Below, in pieces: positions 18,736-30,000 of a stretch of 64,000 nucleotides of DNA (its first letter is position 1; every line of letters starts with the position of its first letter). Source of the stretch: Mucilaginibacter ginkgonis. Its GTDB lineage: Bacteria > Bacteroidota > Bacteroidia > Sphingobacteriales > Sphingobacteriaceae. Under the pieces are notes generated by a model, which was not told where the DNA came from, ran no database searches, and saw only the letters and a list, made by a program, of their open reading frames with translations. The DNA is taken from contig NZ_CP066775.1 in the NCBI RefSeq assembly GCF_009754905.2, positions 496,001-560,000 of the forward strand, given 5' to 3'. Made by a program: the position numbers and the translations under genes.

Positions 18736-19582
18736 GAGGTATTTTGTTAGACTCGTCTATCAAATCTAAAACATTCTCGTCTACAGCTATATTGAACTTG
18801 CGTGCGAAAATCGCATCAGAGGCATCGATCATTTCAAAATCTTCTGTCTTGAGCAACTTGGGATGTGCCCCACCTGCAGACCAGTCCGTGTACCTGAAAT
18901 TTTTACCAACAACATCGTCTTTAAAATGAGAATTCATCAGCATGGTTTGAAAAACGAATTCGTCGCTGCCCCACGTATATCTGAAAAAATTGTAGAGCTT
19001 TTGATCGCTCTCTACCTTGTCGACCACATATTTTGCAGCATCGGGGCTCAATGTCCAAAATGTAGAGTTGTTACCATAAAAAGTAAGTCCTTTTGGCGTT
19101 GGGCGTTTTCCGGCAACCCAATTAAGCATCCTCTCGAGGAAGTATTTGCCTTTAAAAATTTTATCCGTTAAATGGAAACGGTTAATGCGCGCGAGCGCCT
19201 CTTCCCATTGTGCAAAATTCCAAACATTAATGAGTTGCTGGCCCTTGTGTTCATCTAAAAAGTCGCTAATATAATCTGCAGACTTAACAGGATAGTCCTG
19301 GCCGCTTAATAAATTAATGAAATCGTATTCACGGCCGGAAGCCACAATTTCTTTGATACCATTAAATGTTGCCTGCACAATGGTAAAGCCAGCCCAATTG
19401 ACCTTGATACGGTTTTTTATAAAATAAACGTTAGGATGGTCGAAAAGACTGCGATGAGTATCCATGTCGATCTTCTTATCGAGATGAATATAAAAATCGA
19501 ACTTACCGTTATCAAGTTTCTTGATAACACGCATGGTTTGCACGGCAGATGTATACGTGATAATCAAGCAAGCATGCCTCAT
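18719..19582 (-). CDS. glycosyltransferase family 14 (core-2/I-branching beta-1,6-N-acetylglucosaminyltransferase family)
   Basis: 287 residues. The fold signature FYIHLDKK and the block INLLSGQDYPVKSADYI are typical of GT14; YGNNSTFWTLS and WGSDEFVFQTML are the conserved acceptor and catalytic-base regions. No signal peptide, so it is probably cytoplasmic or peripheral at the inner membrane. Bacterial GT14 enzymes transfer GlcNAc or xylose-like sugars to surface glycans. First gene of an overlapping set with an FdtA-like cupin and a flavoprotein. About 150 bp of AT-rich DNA separates it from the upstream GH130 gene. Confidence 0.85.
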   Translation of the reverse strand: MRHACLIITYTSAVQTMRVIKKLDNGKFDFYIHLDKKIDMDTHRSLFDHPNVYFIKNRIKVNWAGFTIVQATFNGIKEIVASGREYDFINLLSGQDYPVKSADYISDFLDEHKGQQLINVWNFAQWEEALARINRFHLTDKIFKGKYFLERMLNWVAGKRPTPKGLTFYGNNSTFWTLSPDAAKYVVDKVESDQKLYNFFRYTWGSDEFVFQTMLMNSHFKDDVVGKNFRYTDWSAGGAHPKLLKTEDFEMIDASDAIFARKFNIAVDENVLDLIDESNKIPHGVHH

Positions 19583-19736
19583 AATAGTTTTTAGGTTGCA
19601 TTAAAGTTATAACTATAAATACATTAATACAAAATAAGGCAGACGTAAATGGATGATTTTTAGTTGATAATAAAACCTGAAGTTTGATGCCCGTTTCGAT
19701 TGTGATCAACTATGCGCAGGTCGTTATTTTCCCATT

Positions 19737-20888
19737 CTACGGCAACGGATCTGGTTTTGCCGGATGGGCCGGGTCATAAACAGCTACTGCAACGCGCGAA
19801 TCCGCGCAACCGTAATAAAGAAACCACTTGCTTTTAAAGTAGGCCATGCCTTCTATAAACACCGTTCCGTTAATGTATTGGCCGCTTTTTTCAAAGGCTG
19901 CCATCGGTCGAAGGAAAGGAACATCCAACCGCCTGATAAATTTTGACGGTTCTTTAGCACTGAATAATGCCTGACCTGCACAATAAGAATTGGCAGTGAA
20001 TCGTGTGTCGCGGCCTTCGGCCGCTTTATTTTTGCCGTTATAAAACAGGATAATGCCTTTATCGGTCATCAAAGCCGGTGGGCCGCATTCTGTAAGGTCG
20101 CTGTCAAAGTAACCTAATCGCGGCGACATCAATTCTTTTAAGTCGCCTTTGCTATCAACAACAGGCGCCCAGTTCACTAAGTCTGTCGAGGTGGCGGCGT
20201 AGACATGCAATTCGCCCCAATACAACCAATATTTGCCATGGCTTTTGATGATTACCTGTTTACCGTTAACAACTTTGGTCAAGATAGAAGCAGATTTAGA
20301 GGCAATGTTAAAAAATTTGCCGTTGTAGGCCTTGCGAAATATGGGGCCGTTTTTAGTCCAGTGTAACAGGTCGCGACTTGTAGCCACGCCTAAGCGTGGC
20401 ACATCACGGTTCCATTCGGTGTAGAAAACCACATAGGTGCCAGTAGGAGTGACAGCAACGCGCGGGTCTTCGCACCCTCCAGGCCATTCATAGGGTTTAC
20501 CCACATCATTGGCCGGGTAAAGAACAGGTGTTCTATTCCGTTTAAAAGATATGCCATCGCTACTTTCTGCATATCCCAAACGCGAAGTGCGGAAACCGAT
20601 ACCAATGCCGTAAAGATCTTCGGCGCGATACAATACTACGATCTTGCCATTTTTAATTGTCGCTGCCGCGTTAAAGGTATCATTCGCCTCCCACTGCACC
20701 TGCTTTTTGCTCATTGGGTCGAGGAAAAGGCTGGTTGTGTCCGGAGAGATAATTGGGTTTACACCTTTTACCCTTTCAAAGCCGCCAAATGCCCAATCAG
20801 GTAATTTATTAATGGCAGTTTGTGAAAAGCCTGCAGTTGAATTTAGTAGTGCTAATGCAATGGCACCTGCTTTTAAAAATTTAAGCAT
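19737..20888 (-). CDS. GH130-family exported glycosidase/phosphorylase-like protein
   Basis: 383 residues. Residues 1-22 are a signal peptide (hydrophobic ALALLNSTAGFS, then Q). The five-bladed propeller has GH130 hallmarks: VVLYRAED, the strongly conserved GGCEDPRVA (E140-D141-P142-R143, where the Asp is the catalytic acid in the family), VFYTEW, and ILFYNGKN in the CGPPAL segment. GH130 enzymes act on beta-mannosides, either by phosphorolysis inside the cell or hydrolysis; the signal peptide points to a periplasmic location. A promoter-like pair of boxes lies 30-60 bp upstream of the start. Confidence 0.85.
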   Translation of the reverse strand: MLKFLKAGAIALALLNSTAGFSQTAINKLPDWAFGGFERVKGVNPIISPDTTSLFLDPMSKKQVQWEANDTFNAAATIKNGKIVVLYRAEDLYGIGIGFRTSRLGYAESSDGISFKRNRTPVLYPANDVGKPYEWPGGCEDPRVAVTPTGTYVVFYTEWNRDVPRLGVATSRDLLHWTKNGPIFRKAYNGKFFNIASKSASILTKVVNGKQVIIKSHGKYWLYWGELHVYAATSTDLVNWAPVVDSKGDLKELMSPRLGYFDSDLTECGPPALMTDKGIILFYNGKNKAAEGRDTRFTANSYCAGQALFSAKEPSKFIRRLDVPFLRPMAAFEKSGQYINGTVFIEGMAYFKSKWFLYYGCADSRVAVAVYDPAHPAKPDPLP

Positions 20889-20917
20889 GGAAACGAAGAT
20901 CTTATAATTGGTTGTGA

Positions 20918-20949
20918 CTAAAGTAACACATTAAATATAACAGCACAAA
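20918..20949 (-). promoter_or_regulatory. candidate Bacteroidota promoter for the GH130 gene
   Basis: Reading the minus strand: TTTG (20949-20946), a 20-nt spacer, then TACTTTAG (20925-20918), close to the TTTG/TAnnTTTG consensus with one mismatch. The -33 box touches the T-tract of the terminator of the preceding operon. Confidence 0.45.
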
Positions 20950-20977
20950 AAAAGGGCGGCGTTTGCACGCTGCCCTT
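20947..20977 (-). terminator. Rho-independent terminator of the adhesin/SprF/OmpA operon
   Basis: On the minus strand AAGGGCAGCG, a 6-nt loop, CGCCGCCCTT (10 bp stem with one G-T pair), then a run of T. It lies 25 bp after the stop of the OmpA-family gene. Confidence 0.85.
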
Positions 20978-21001
20978 CAATGTATAGTTTTAGGTTGGTT
21001 A

Positions 21002-22957
21002 TCAATATTTAAGAATAGTGAACTCTGTGCGGCGGTTAAGCTGATGTTCCGCTTCACTGCATTTAACTCCGTTTGCACATTTATTTAATAAGCGCGTTTC
21101 GCCATAACCGTGAGCGATAATTCGCTCCGGATCAATGTCACCTGTAGTAACCATGTAGTCAACCACGGCGTGCGAACGTCTGCGGGACAGCGCCATATTA
21201 TAATCGTCGTCCGCGCGGCTGTCCGTATGTGAACCGATCTCGATCACCAACGTAGGGTTGTCTTGCATAATCTTGATGATCTTATTCAATTCAACGGCTG
21301 CCTCAGGACGGATGTCGGACTTGTCCAAATCATAATAAATATTCTCGATGCGAATGGCCTTATTTAGTTCGATTCTGTCGATATAAAGATTTTTTCTTAA
21401 GGTCTTTGGAGGCGTTACGCCAATGGTTGAAACGCTTGCATTGTCACTCAAAAAGCCGCTGCGTTCGCCACGCAGAGAATATGTATTGCCGGTCTGAACG
21501 TTGTAAGAGAAATGACCGTTGTCATCCGTAGTGACAACTTTGGGAGAGCCGTTAGACTGAGTCAGCGTAACCGTAGCATCCGGAACCGGAAGAATGGTTT
21601 TTTTATTGTAAACGTAACCTTCAAGTTTGATACGTGCTACAGCTTTTTCCTTATAGCTGTAAATATCATCACTACCTACTCCGCCTGTACGGTTTGATGA
21701 AAAGTAACCGGTATTGTTGGCATATCGGTTATATGCAAAGTCATCTTGCGGAGAATTGGTAGGATACGCCAGGTTTACGGGCGTAGTCAAATCTTCGTCG
21801 ACAATAGCAGATCTGTAGATATCTAATCCACCCATGCCGACACCGCCATCTGATGAAAAATACATCATCTTATCTAAGATGTAAGGCGTACGCTCATTAC
21901 CAGCAGTGTTGATCTTTTTTAGATTTTTAAGGTTTGACCATACGCCATCGGTGTTTTTAGTTACCGAGTAAATGTCGGTACCGCCGATACCTCCGGGCAT
22001 GTTTGAAACGAAATATAACGTTTTACCGTCCGGACTTATGAACGGATCGCCTACCGAATATTTCTGAACGTTATTTAAGTTGAAGGGCACAGGTTTGCTC
22101 CAGGCATTGCCTCGTTTAGTGCTCGAGTAGATCTCGAGGTTGATGGTTTTTATAGCGCCTTTCTCTTTGCTGATGTTTTTAGGGATGCGGGTAAGCGTAA
22201 AAAACATTTGGCTACCGTCTGCAGTAAATGATGGTGCGCCTACGTGGTAATCAGTTCCTGCATCGAAATTAAAATGCTTAACCATAGAAGCAACACTTGT
22301 AGCTGCCGAATTAGATTCGTAAAGGCTCAAGTAATCGTTACCTGTCCAACCGTATACACGGTCGTTGATCTCTACACCGTGCTCTGTTTTAGTTACAGCC
22401 CTTTCTTTTTGTGTATTAGGTCTGTCTGAAGTAAATACTACCGAGTTGTTATACTTAATGGCACCCCAGTCAGATTTTGCGCTGTTTAGAAATTGCTCAT
22501 TGTTAACGTCGGTACCTGTAGGGTCGTTGATCCATTTTATTGCAGAATCACAAGACGCGGTAAAGAAGCGAAGTTTTACGCTATCAATAGGCAAACTCAT
22601 TGCATAGTACTGAATATATTGCTGCCTTGCTTCCGCATATTTAGAATTAGCCTTGAGCATTTCCGCATAGGTATAAGTATTTTCGGTCTTGCTTTCAGGC
22701 ATGCCCACAACAACTGCGTACCACGTCTCTGCATTTTTAAAATCACGCATCAGCAAATAGCAGCTTGCAATATGCTCGGCAACAAAGAGTGTTGGGTCTT
22801 TTTTATAGATCTTTAAATACATCTCTACCGCTTTTGAATAATTGTAGAGATTGTACTGATCATTAGCCATTTTTAATGAATAGGATTGCGCTTTAGCACC
22901 TAAACTTGAAATTAAGAGACAAATGGACAGGCTAATTGCTGTTAAAACTTTTTTCAT
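21002..22957 (-). CDS. PorE-like OmpA family protein (TPR, PD40 propeller, carboxypeptidase-regulatory-like, OmpA)
   Basis: 651 residues. Signal peptide at 1-23, then TPR-like helices (about 25-130: NDQYNLYNYSKAVEMYLKI), a WD40/PD40-like propeller (about 170-420, repeats such as DPFISPDGKTLYFVSN and YFSSDGGVGMGGLDIY), a carboxypeptidase-regulatory-like domain (about 430-510, KLEGYVYNKKTILPVPDATV) and a peptidoglycan-binding OmpA domain (about 535-651, YYDLDKSDIRPEA, IGSHTDSRADDDYN, NRRTEF). This order matches PorE, the protein that anchors the T9SS PorK/N/P part to peptidoglycan, and its many paralogues. It is the third gene after the giant adhesin and PorP/SprF, so it probably serves that adhesin. 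Confidence 0.88.
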   Translation of the reverse strand: MKKVLTAISLSICLLISSLGAKAQSYSLKMANDQYNLYNYSKAVEMYLKIYKKDPTLFVAEHIASCYLLMRDFKNAETWYAVVVGMPESKTENTYTYAEMLKANSKYAEARQQYIQYYAMSLPIDSVKLRFFTASCDSAIKWINDPTGTDVNNEQFLNSAKSDWGAIKYNNSVVFTSDRPNTQKERAVTKTEHGVEINDRVYGWTGNDYLSLYESNSAATSVASMVKHFNFDAGTDYHVGAPSFTADGSQMFFTLTRIPKNISKEKGAIKTINLEIYSSTKRGNAWSKPVPFNLNNVQKYSVGDPFISPDGKTLYFVSNMPGGIGGTDIYSVTKNTDGVWSNLKNLKKINTAGNERTPYILDKMMYFSSDGGVGMGGLDIYRSAIVDEDLTTPVNLAYPTNSPQDDFAYNRYANNTGYFSSNRTGGVGSDDIYSYKEKAVARIKLEGYVYNKKTILPVPDATVTLTQSNGSPKVVTTDDNGHFSYNVQTGNTYSLRGERSGFLSDNASVSTIGVTPPKTLRKNLYIDRIELNKAIRIENIYYDLDKSDIRPEAAVELNKIIKIMQDNPTLVIEIGSHTDSRADDDYNMALSRRRSHAVVDYMVTTGDIDPERIIAHGYGETRLLNKCANGVKCSEAEHQLNRRTEFTILKY

Positions 22958-23000
22958 GTATATGCTTATGCCTCGTGGTGCGATATTAGGTTATACAATA

Positions 23001-23987
23001 TTAAAAGAAACGTGGGGTTAACATTCGGCTTTTGTAATTCTTGATATAGAACCCAATTGATATCTCGTGGGTACCGCCGCTGTACCCCGCTAACGGCCCA
23101 ATTGAAAAGTCATACCCATAACCAATGCGGATGTTATCAACAGGGAAAACTTCGATAGCTGCTACGACAGAGTTAAGCGGCGTAAGGTCGTTCTGCAAAT
23201 AGCTTTTATTATAAATGTTTACACCGGTACGGTAAGAACCGCCTAACCATAATTTTTGTCCCAGTAATAAGAATAAGTTAAGATCCAAACTGGTTGGGCC
23301 TCCGCGATCGTCTTTAAGCAAGAAGCTCGGTTTCAAAAATATGTCCTTGCTGATAGGGGCAAGCATGCCCGCGGTTACATAATAATGTGGTTTTGGCTGA
23401 GCTAAGAAACCGCTCGTATTTTTCACGTTAACATACTGAGATATCAGGTTGTCTGCAGAGATCCCGGCGTAATATTTATCGTTAGAAAAATAAGCGCCGA
23501 CGCGGCCATCAGGTAAGATCTTATTCACGGTACCGAGTGGCAGATTAGTTTCGGGATTGGTAGTTACAATTTGAGACCCATCTACACCGACTTGAACAAT
23601 ACCTAAACCAAAACCTAATGCCAGGCGCGAAGACCCCGTGCTGTTAAGCCGTAAACGATAAGCGTAGTTACCATAGGCAGACAAGCTGCGCTGTGCACCC
23701 AATTTGTCTGATGCTATCTGGAAAGCCAGACCTACCTTACCATCATTCACTATATCATCAACCGCCAGAGACATGCTCACAGGCGCGCCCACAATACCTG
23801 TCCACTGATTACGGTAATATGCATGCAGATTAAGGTTTTCTTTATAACCTGCATAGGCAGGGTTAATATATATGCCGTTAAACATATACTGACTTTGCTG
23901 GACATCTTGCTGCGCATAAAGTGCGCTTGCGCAAAATAAAAATGCCAACATTGCCAGTACTCTCTTCATCTGATATCTTAAAGTCAT
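23001..23987 (-). CDS. PorP/SprF family type IX secretion system membrane protein
   Basis: 328 residues with a signal peptide (hydrophobic VLAMLAFLFCASALYAQ) and the family start QYMFNGIYINPAYAG, followed by alternating beta strands of an outer-membrane barrel (YRNQWTGIVGAPVSM, YYAGISADNL, RIGYGYDFSIG, HEISIGFYI). SprF proteins are needed for export or surface attachment of type-B CTD cargo such as SprB. The gene starts 22 bp downstream of the 3862-aa adhesin gene, which carries exactly that type of domain, so it is very likely the dedicated partner. An in-frame Met at residue 7 is an equally good start. Confidence 0.92.
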   Translation of the reverse strand: MTLRYQMKRVLAMLAFLFCASALYAQQDVQQSQYMFNGIYINPAYAGYKENLNLHAYYRNQWTGIVGAPVSMSLAVDDIVNDGKVGLAFQIASDKLGAQRSLSAYGNYAYRLRLNSTGSSRLALGFGLGIVQVGVDGSQIVTTNPETNLPLGTVNKILPDGRVGAYFSNDKYYAGISADNLISQYVNVKNTSGFLAQPKPHYYVTAGMLAPISKDIFLKPSFLLKDDRGGPTSLDLNLFLLLGQKLWLGGSYRTGVNIYNKSYLQNDLTPLNSVVAAIEVFPVDNIRIGYGYDFSIGPLAGYSGGTHEISIGFYIKNYKSRMLTPRFF

Positions 23988-24009
23988 TTGATCAGCTATT
24001 TCCTTTTTC

Positions 24010-27000
24010 TTAATTAACCTTATTTCTTATTAAGCTCACGTAGCCTTTTATTACTTCCAGGTCGCTGCCATCTGCATTTTTAAGGTGCAGTAAGAAATAA
24101 TAAGTTCCCTCATTCAATCCCTCGCCGGTCCACTCTTTAGTGTAGTTGGTTTTGTGATAAACCTCATTACCCCAACGGTTAACGATAATCAGTTCATTGC
24201 TAGGATAATTTTCAATACCGATGATCTCAAATGTATCATTAATACCATCGCCATTAGGGGTGAAGGTGTTTGGTATTGTCAGATTGTTTACAAAACCGTC
24301 ACTGATTGCCACGGCTGCAGCATTCGTGTAAAAGCCATTTAAATCACGTAGCCTGTAAGTGAAACTATCAGGGCCATTGTAACCAGGGTCCGGCGTATAG
24401 GTAACAGTCAAGTCGGCATTTACTTTCAACGTACCGTGCTTAGGTTGCTGCAATATCTCTATCGCTACGAAAGCAGCACCCGATTGCGAGTCGTTTTTCG
24501 ATGGTGTAATTGTTACCGAGGAACCAACCTGAGTGCTCACCGGATCCGGCATTGCGGTTGGCGCAGGCGGAACACTGTTTGTAACTGTGGCAGTATTAGT
24601 AATTGTGTTGTTGTTGGCATCTACGGCACTGATACTTGCAACGTTAGTCACCTTAGCTGCATCTCTATCGGCTTGAGTCAAAGTGTATTTAAATGTCACC
24701 GTAGTTTTAGCACCTGCTGCTAACCCGCCTTGTACCGTGATCGGGCTATTAGTGATGTTCAACAGCGCATCGGTTAAACTGATATTATTCAACGTAACAG
24801 TCCCGGTATTGGTAACTGTAAATGTATAAGTAACCGAAGTGTAGTCAGACACACCTGTTTTAACAAGTGATATAGATCCTTTTGGCAAAATAGGAACAAC
24901 AGTTGGGTCATCAACCGCTGGCGTTGCAGGGTTATCAGATTTTGGTTTGCTAACCGTGTTGCCGTTAATATCAGTAGCTGTAACACTTGCCTGGTTGCTG
25001 TAGCTTCCGGCCGCGACATCAGCTGCTGTTACTGTGTGTTTAGCCGTAACGGTGGTAGATGCACCTGCCGCAAGAGTCGCCACAGTTGCAGGGCTTATTG
25101 AACCAGCATCGGCACCTGCGTCTGTTACCCTTATGTTCGTAATAGGTGCGGCACCATTGTTAGTTACTACCAGATTATAAGTGATGACATCGCCAACTGC
25201 AGAGGCGCCGCTTGTAGCAACTTTTGTAAAGGTAAGCGATACCGAAGTTATAGTAATATTAACAGTGATCGGATCGGATACAACGCCATCCGCTGTTGTA
25301 AGTGTATAAGTGTAAGTGTCTGTTCCGACATATCCTGCAGTTGGCACATACGCAAACTGTGTATTTGCGCTATTTGGAGTAACAGTGCCGTGTAGTGGTT
25401 GGGTTACAACGGCAATGGTTGTGCCTGTAGCGCTTGCACCATCATTTGCTTTTACGTCATTCGCCACCGGCGTATTTAGTGAGGTAGCAAAATTGTCTGT
25501 TACGCCTACAGGTTTAACACTTATTGTTACCACAATTGGAGAAGTAGGTGCGCTACCCGCATTGGTAAGCGTATAAGTGTAGGTGTCTTTTCCTATAAAC
25601 CCGGTTGGCGGGGTGTAGATAAGATTACCTGTACCATCGTTAATTACAGTGCCACCCTTTGATGATGTCGCCGACGGAGTTACAGTAGCATTTGTGAAGT
25701 TGGTTCCGTCGTTCGCCTTAACGTTAGTTGTCTTAGCAGTATTGATTGGCGTGGTATCAAAGTCAGGAGTACCGTTGGCGCCAGGTGTTACAATTGTTAT
25801 TGTAACTGATATCGGATCAGAAATCACGCCGTCGGCCGTTGTTAAGGTATATGTGTAAGTATCTGTACCAACATATCCTGTCGCAGGCGTATAAGTAAAG
25901 TTAGTACTCGCGCCATTTGCAACTACAGTACCGTGCAACGGTGCTGTAGCAACTGCAACGGTTGTGCCTGTTGCGCTGGCGCCATCATTGGATTTTACGT
26001 CGTTAACAAGTGGTGTATTTACTGCTGTTGAGTACGTATCATTAACGCCTACCGGTTTAACCGATACGTTAACAGTTACAGGCGATGTAGGGGTACCACC
26101 GGAATTTGTTAAGGTGTAAGTGTAAGTATCCTTGCCTGTAAATCCTGCCGGCGGCGTGTAGGTAACCTTGCCTGTTCCATCATTCACAGCAGTACCGCCT
26201 TTTGTTGTTGTTGGAGAAGGGGTTACTGTAGCATTTGTGAAGTTAGGACCGTCGTTCGCCTTAACATCTGTCGTCACAGGGGTGCCTACAGTTGTTATAG
26301 CGTTGTCTGGTATACCATTATTTATAATAGTGATGGTAACTGTAATCGGATCTGATACCGCTCCACCAGCTGTAGTTAAGGTATAGGTATATGTATCAGT
26401 ACCTACATAGCCTGTTGCCGGAGTGTAAGTAAACGCTGTATTGCCGGCATTTGCAGCTACCGTACCGTGAGCGGGTTGTGTAACTACGGCAACAGTTGTA
26501 CTTGCCGCTGCGCCATCGTTAGCTTTTACATCATTCACTATAGGGGTGTTGATCGCGGTGGTATAGGCGTCGTTAACTCCGGTAGGCTTGCCGTTGACAG
26601 TAACCGTTACTGTTATAGGTGCCGAAGTGACGCCGTCTGCAGTTGTTAAAGAGTACGAGTATGTATCTGCACCAACATAATTATTGGCAGGAGTGTAAGT
26701 AAACGCGGTGTTACCCGTATTTGCAGTAACAGTGCCATATGTAGGCGGTGTAACCACCTTAACAGTTGTGCCCGTCGCACTTGCACCGTCGTTATCTTTC
26801 ACAGTGTTAGCAATAGCGGTATTAACCGTGGTAGAATATGTATCATTTACGCCTACAGGCCTTACTGTTATGGTAACCGTAATTGGAGATGTAGGTGTAC
26901 TACCCGCATTTGTTAAAGTATATGTATAAGTATCTATGCCTGTGAAACCGGCAGCCGGCGTATAGATAAGATTACCACTTCCGTCATTGGTTACAGTTCC

Positions 27001-30000
27001 TGCTTTAGCCGAGGATGCGGTAGGAGTAACGGTAGCATTGGTGTAGTTAGTACCATCGTTTGCTTTAACGTTAGTGGTTCTTGCCACGCCTACCAAAGTC
27101 TGATCAGCATCCGGAGTACCACCAGCTGTAAGCGTACCGTTAGCACCGGAATTGGCGATGTTTACTACCACAGTTATCGGGTCAGAGACAACACCATCAG
27201 TGGTAGTTAAAGTGTATGTATAAGTATCTGTCCCTACATAGCCGGTTGTAGGCGTGTAGGTGAATCCTGTGTTGGTACCATTAGCCGCAACAGTACCGTG
27301 CAATGGCTGGGTCACGGCGGCTACAGTTGTACCTATTGCGCTAGGTCCGTCATTGTCTTTAACATTGTTAACAACTGCCGTGTTGATGCCCGTATTGTAA
27401 ACGTCGCGTACGCCCACCGGTTTAACGGCCATTGTTACAGTAACAGGAGCAGCAGGCGTACCGCCTGCATTGGTTAAGGTGTAAGTGTAAGTGTCAAGAC
27501 CAATAAAGTTAACAGCAGGGGTATAAATCAAATTGCCGTTACCGTCATTTGTTATAGTGCCGCCTTTCGCAGATGTCGCAGAAGGTGTGACAGTTGCATT
27601 AGCAAACGTTGCACCATCATTTGCTTTAACGTTAGTGACTTTTGGTGTATTAATGCGAGTAACATCAGCATCGTTACTTCCGTTCGCTCCAGGCGTTACA
27701 ATGGTAATGGCTACAGTAATCGGATCAGACACCACACCGTCAGCAGTCGTTAAAGTATAAGTATAGGTGTCAGTTCCAACGTAACCCGCAGTAGGGGTGT
27801 AAGTAAACGTTGTATTAGCTGTGTTAGGTGCAGACACAGAACCATGTGCCGGCTGAGTAATAACTGCCAGGGTTGTACCATTTGCGCCGGCCCCATCATT
27901 AGTTTTAACATCATTAACAACTGGCACACCTACTGCGGTGGAGTAAATGTCGCGAACACCTGTAGGCTTAACAGAAACAGTCACCGTTACAGGAGCAGTT
28001 GGCGTGCCACCGGCGTTTGTTAAAGTGTAGGTATAGGTATCCTTTCCGCTGTAATCAGCCGGCGGTGTGTAAACTACTTTATCCGCACCATCATTAACTG
28101 CAGTACCGCCTTTTGTCGTGGTAGCAGTTGGCGTAACCACAGCATTAGTAAATGATGGGCCGTCGTTACCTTTTACATTCGTAGTTACAGGCGTATTAAT
28201 CGTGGTCGCCTCGGTATCATCTGTGCCAACGGTGGCAGCCGGAGCCACTGTAATGGTTACTGTTATTGGTGCTGATACCACGCCGTCCGTTGTAATTAGT
28301 GAATAAGTGTAGGTATCCGTACCGTTGAAACCTGCCGGCGGAGTGTAAGTGAATGATGTATTTGGGTTAGTGCCGGTGTTTGCAGCAACTGTACCATAAA
28401 TAGGCGGATCTACAACTTTTACAGTTGTGCCTGTTGCGCTTGCACCGTCATTATCTTTAACGGTGTTTGGAATAGCAACACCAGTGCTGGTGGAGTACTT
28501 GTCATTTACCCCTACCGGTCTAACCCTTATGGTAACGGTAATTGGAGATGTAGGTGTACCACCTGTATTTGTCAAAGTATAGGTGTACGTATCTATACCA
28601 ATAAAACCAGCAGCAGGTGTGTAAACAAGATTGCCGTTACCATCATTGGTTACAGTTCCCGCTTTAGTCGAAGTTGCTGTTGGCGTTACCGTAGCATTGG
28701 TGTAATTGGTGCCATCGTTTGCTTTGACATTTGTGGTTTTCGCTGTTCCCACAAAAGTCACATCAGCATCAGGGGTACCACCCGTCGTAAGCGTGCCACT
28801 CGTGCCAGAATTGGCAATATTTACTACCACAGTTATTGGGTCAGAAACTACACCGTCTGTAGTAGTTAGTGTGTATGTGTAAGTATCTGTGCCTACGTAG
28901 CCGGTTGTCGGCGTATACGTAAATCCCGTGTTGGTGCCGTTTGCAGCAACAGTCCCGTGCAATGGCTGGGTCACCGCAGCCACAGTTGTGCCGGTCGCGC
29001 TTGGGCCGTCATTGTCTTTGACGTTATTAACAACTGCGATGTTAATGCCCGTATTGTAAACGTCGCGTACGCCAACCGGTTTAACAGAAATGGTTACCGT
29101 AACAGGCGCACCAGCAGTACCGCCGGAATTAGTTAACGTGTATGTATAAGTATCCTTACCAATGAAGTTGGTAGGAGGGGTGTATAACAAATTACCATTA
29201 CCATCATTAACGGTAGTTCCGCCCTTGGTTGAAGTGGTTGAAGGAGTAACGGTCGCATTTGCGAATGTTGTACCGTCATTAGCTTTCACGTTAGTTGCTT
29301 TTGCCGTATTTATCGGCGTGATATCAGCATCATTACTGCCGTTTGTGCCAGGAGTAACAATGTTTATAGTTACGGTGATCGGGTCAGACACCACACCGTC
29401 AACCGTGGTTAAGGTATAAGTGTAAGTATCAGTGCCTGTATAACCAGCTGCAGGCGTATATGTGAAAGTTGTGTTTGCTGTATTAGGAGCAGAAATAGCA
29501 CCGTGGGTCGGCTGAGTAACAACCGCTAGAGTAGTACCGTTAGCACCTGCGCCATCATTTACTTTTACATCGTTTACAACGGCTACTCCGACAGCGGTAG
29601 AGTAGGTGTCATTGATACCGGTAGGTTTTACAGAAACAGTTACGGTTACGGGCGCTGTAGGTGTGCCACCTGTATTAGTTAAAGTGTATGTGTAAGTATC
29701 CTTACCGCTAAAGTTTGCAGGAGGAGTGTAAACTACTTTATCTGCACCATCATTAACAGCTGTACCACCTTTAGTAGTAGTAGCAGTAGGCGTAACCACA
29801 GCATTGGTGAATGATGGACCGTCGTTACCTTTTACATTTGTAGTTACCGGCGTATTAATTGTAGTAGTCTCGGTGTCATCTGTGCCGGCAGTCCCAACAG
29901 GTGTAACTTTTATGGTTACTGTAATTGGAGCTGAAGTAACCCCATCGCTGGTAACTAATGCATATGTATATGTATCGGTTCCATTGAATCCTGCGGGCGG

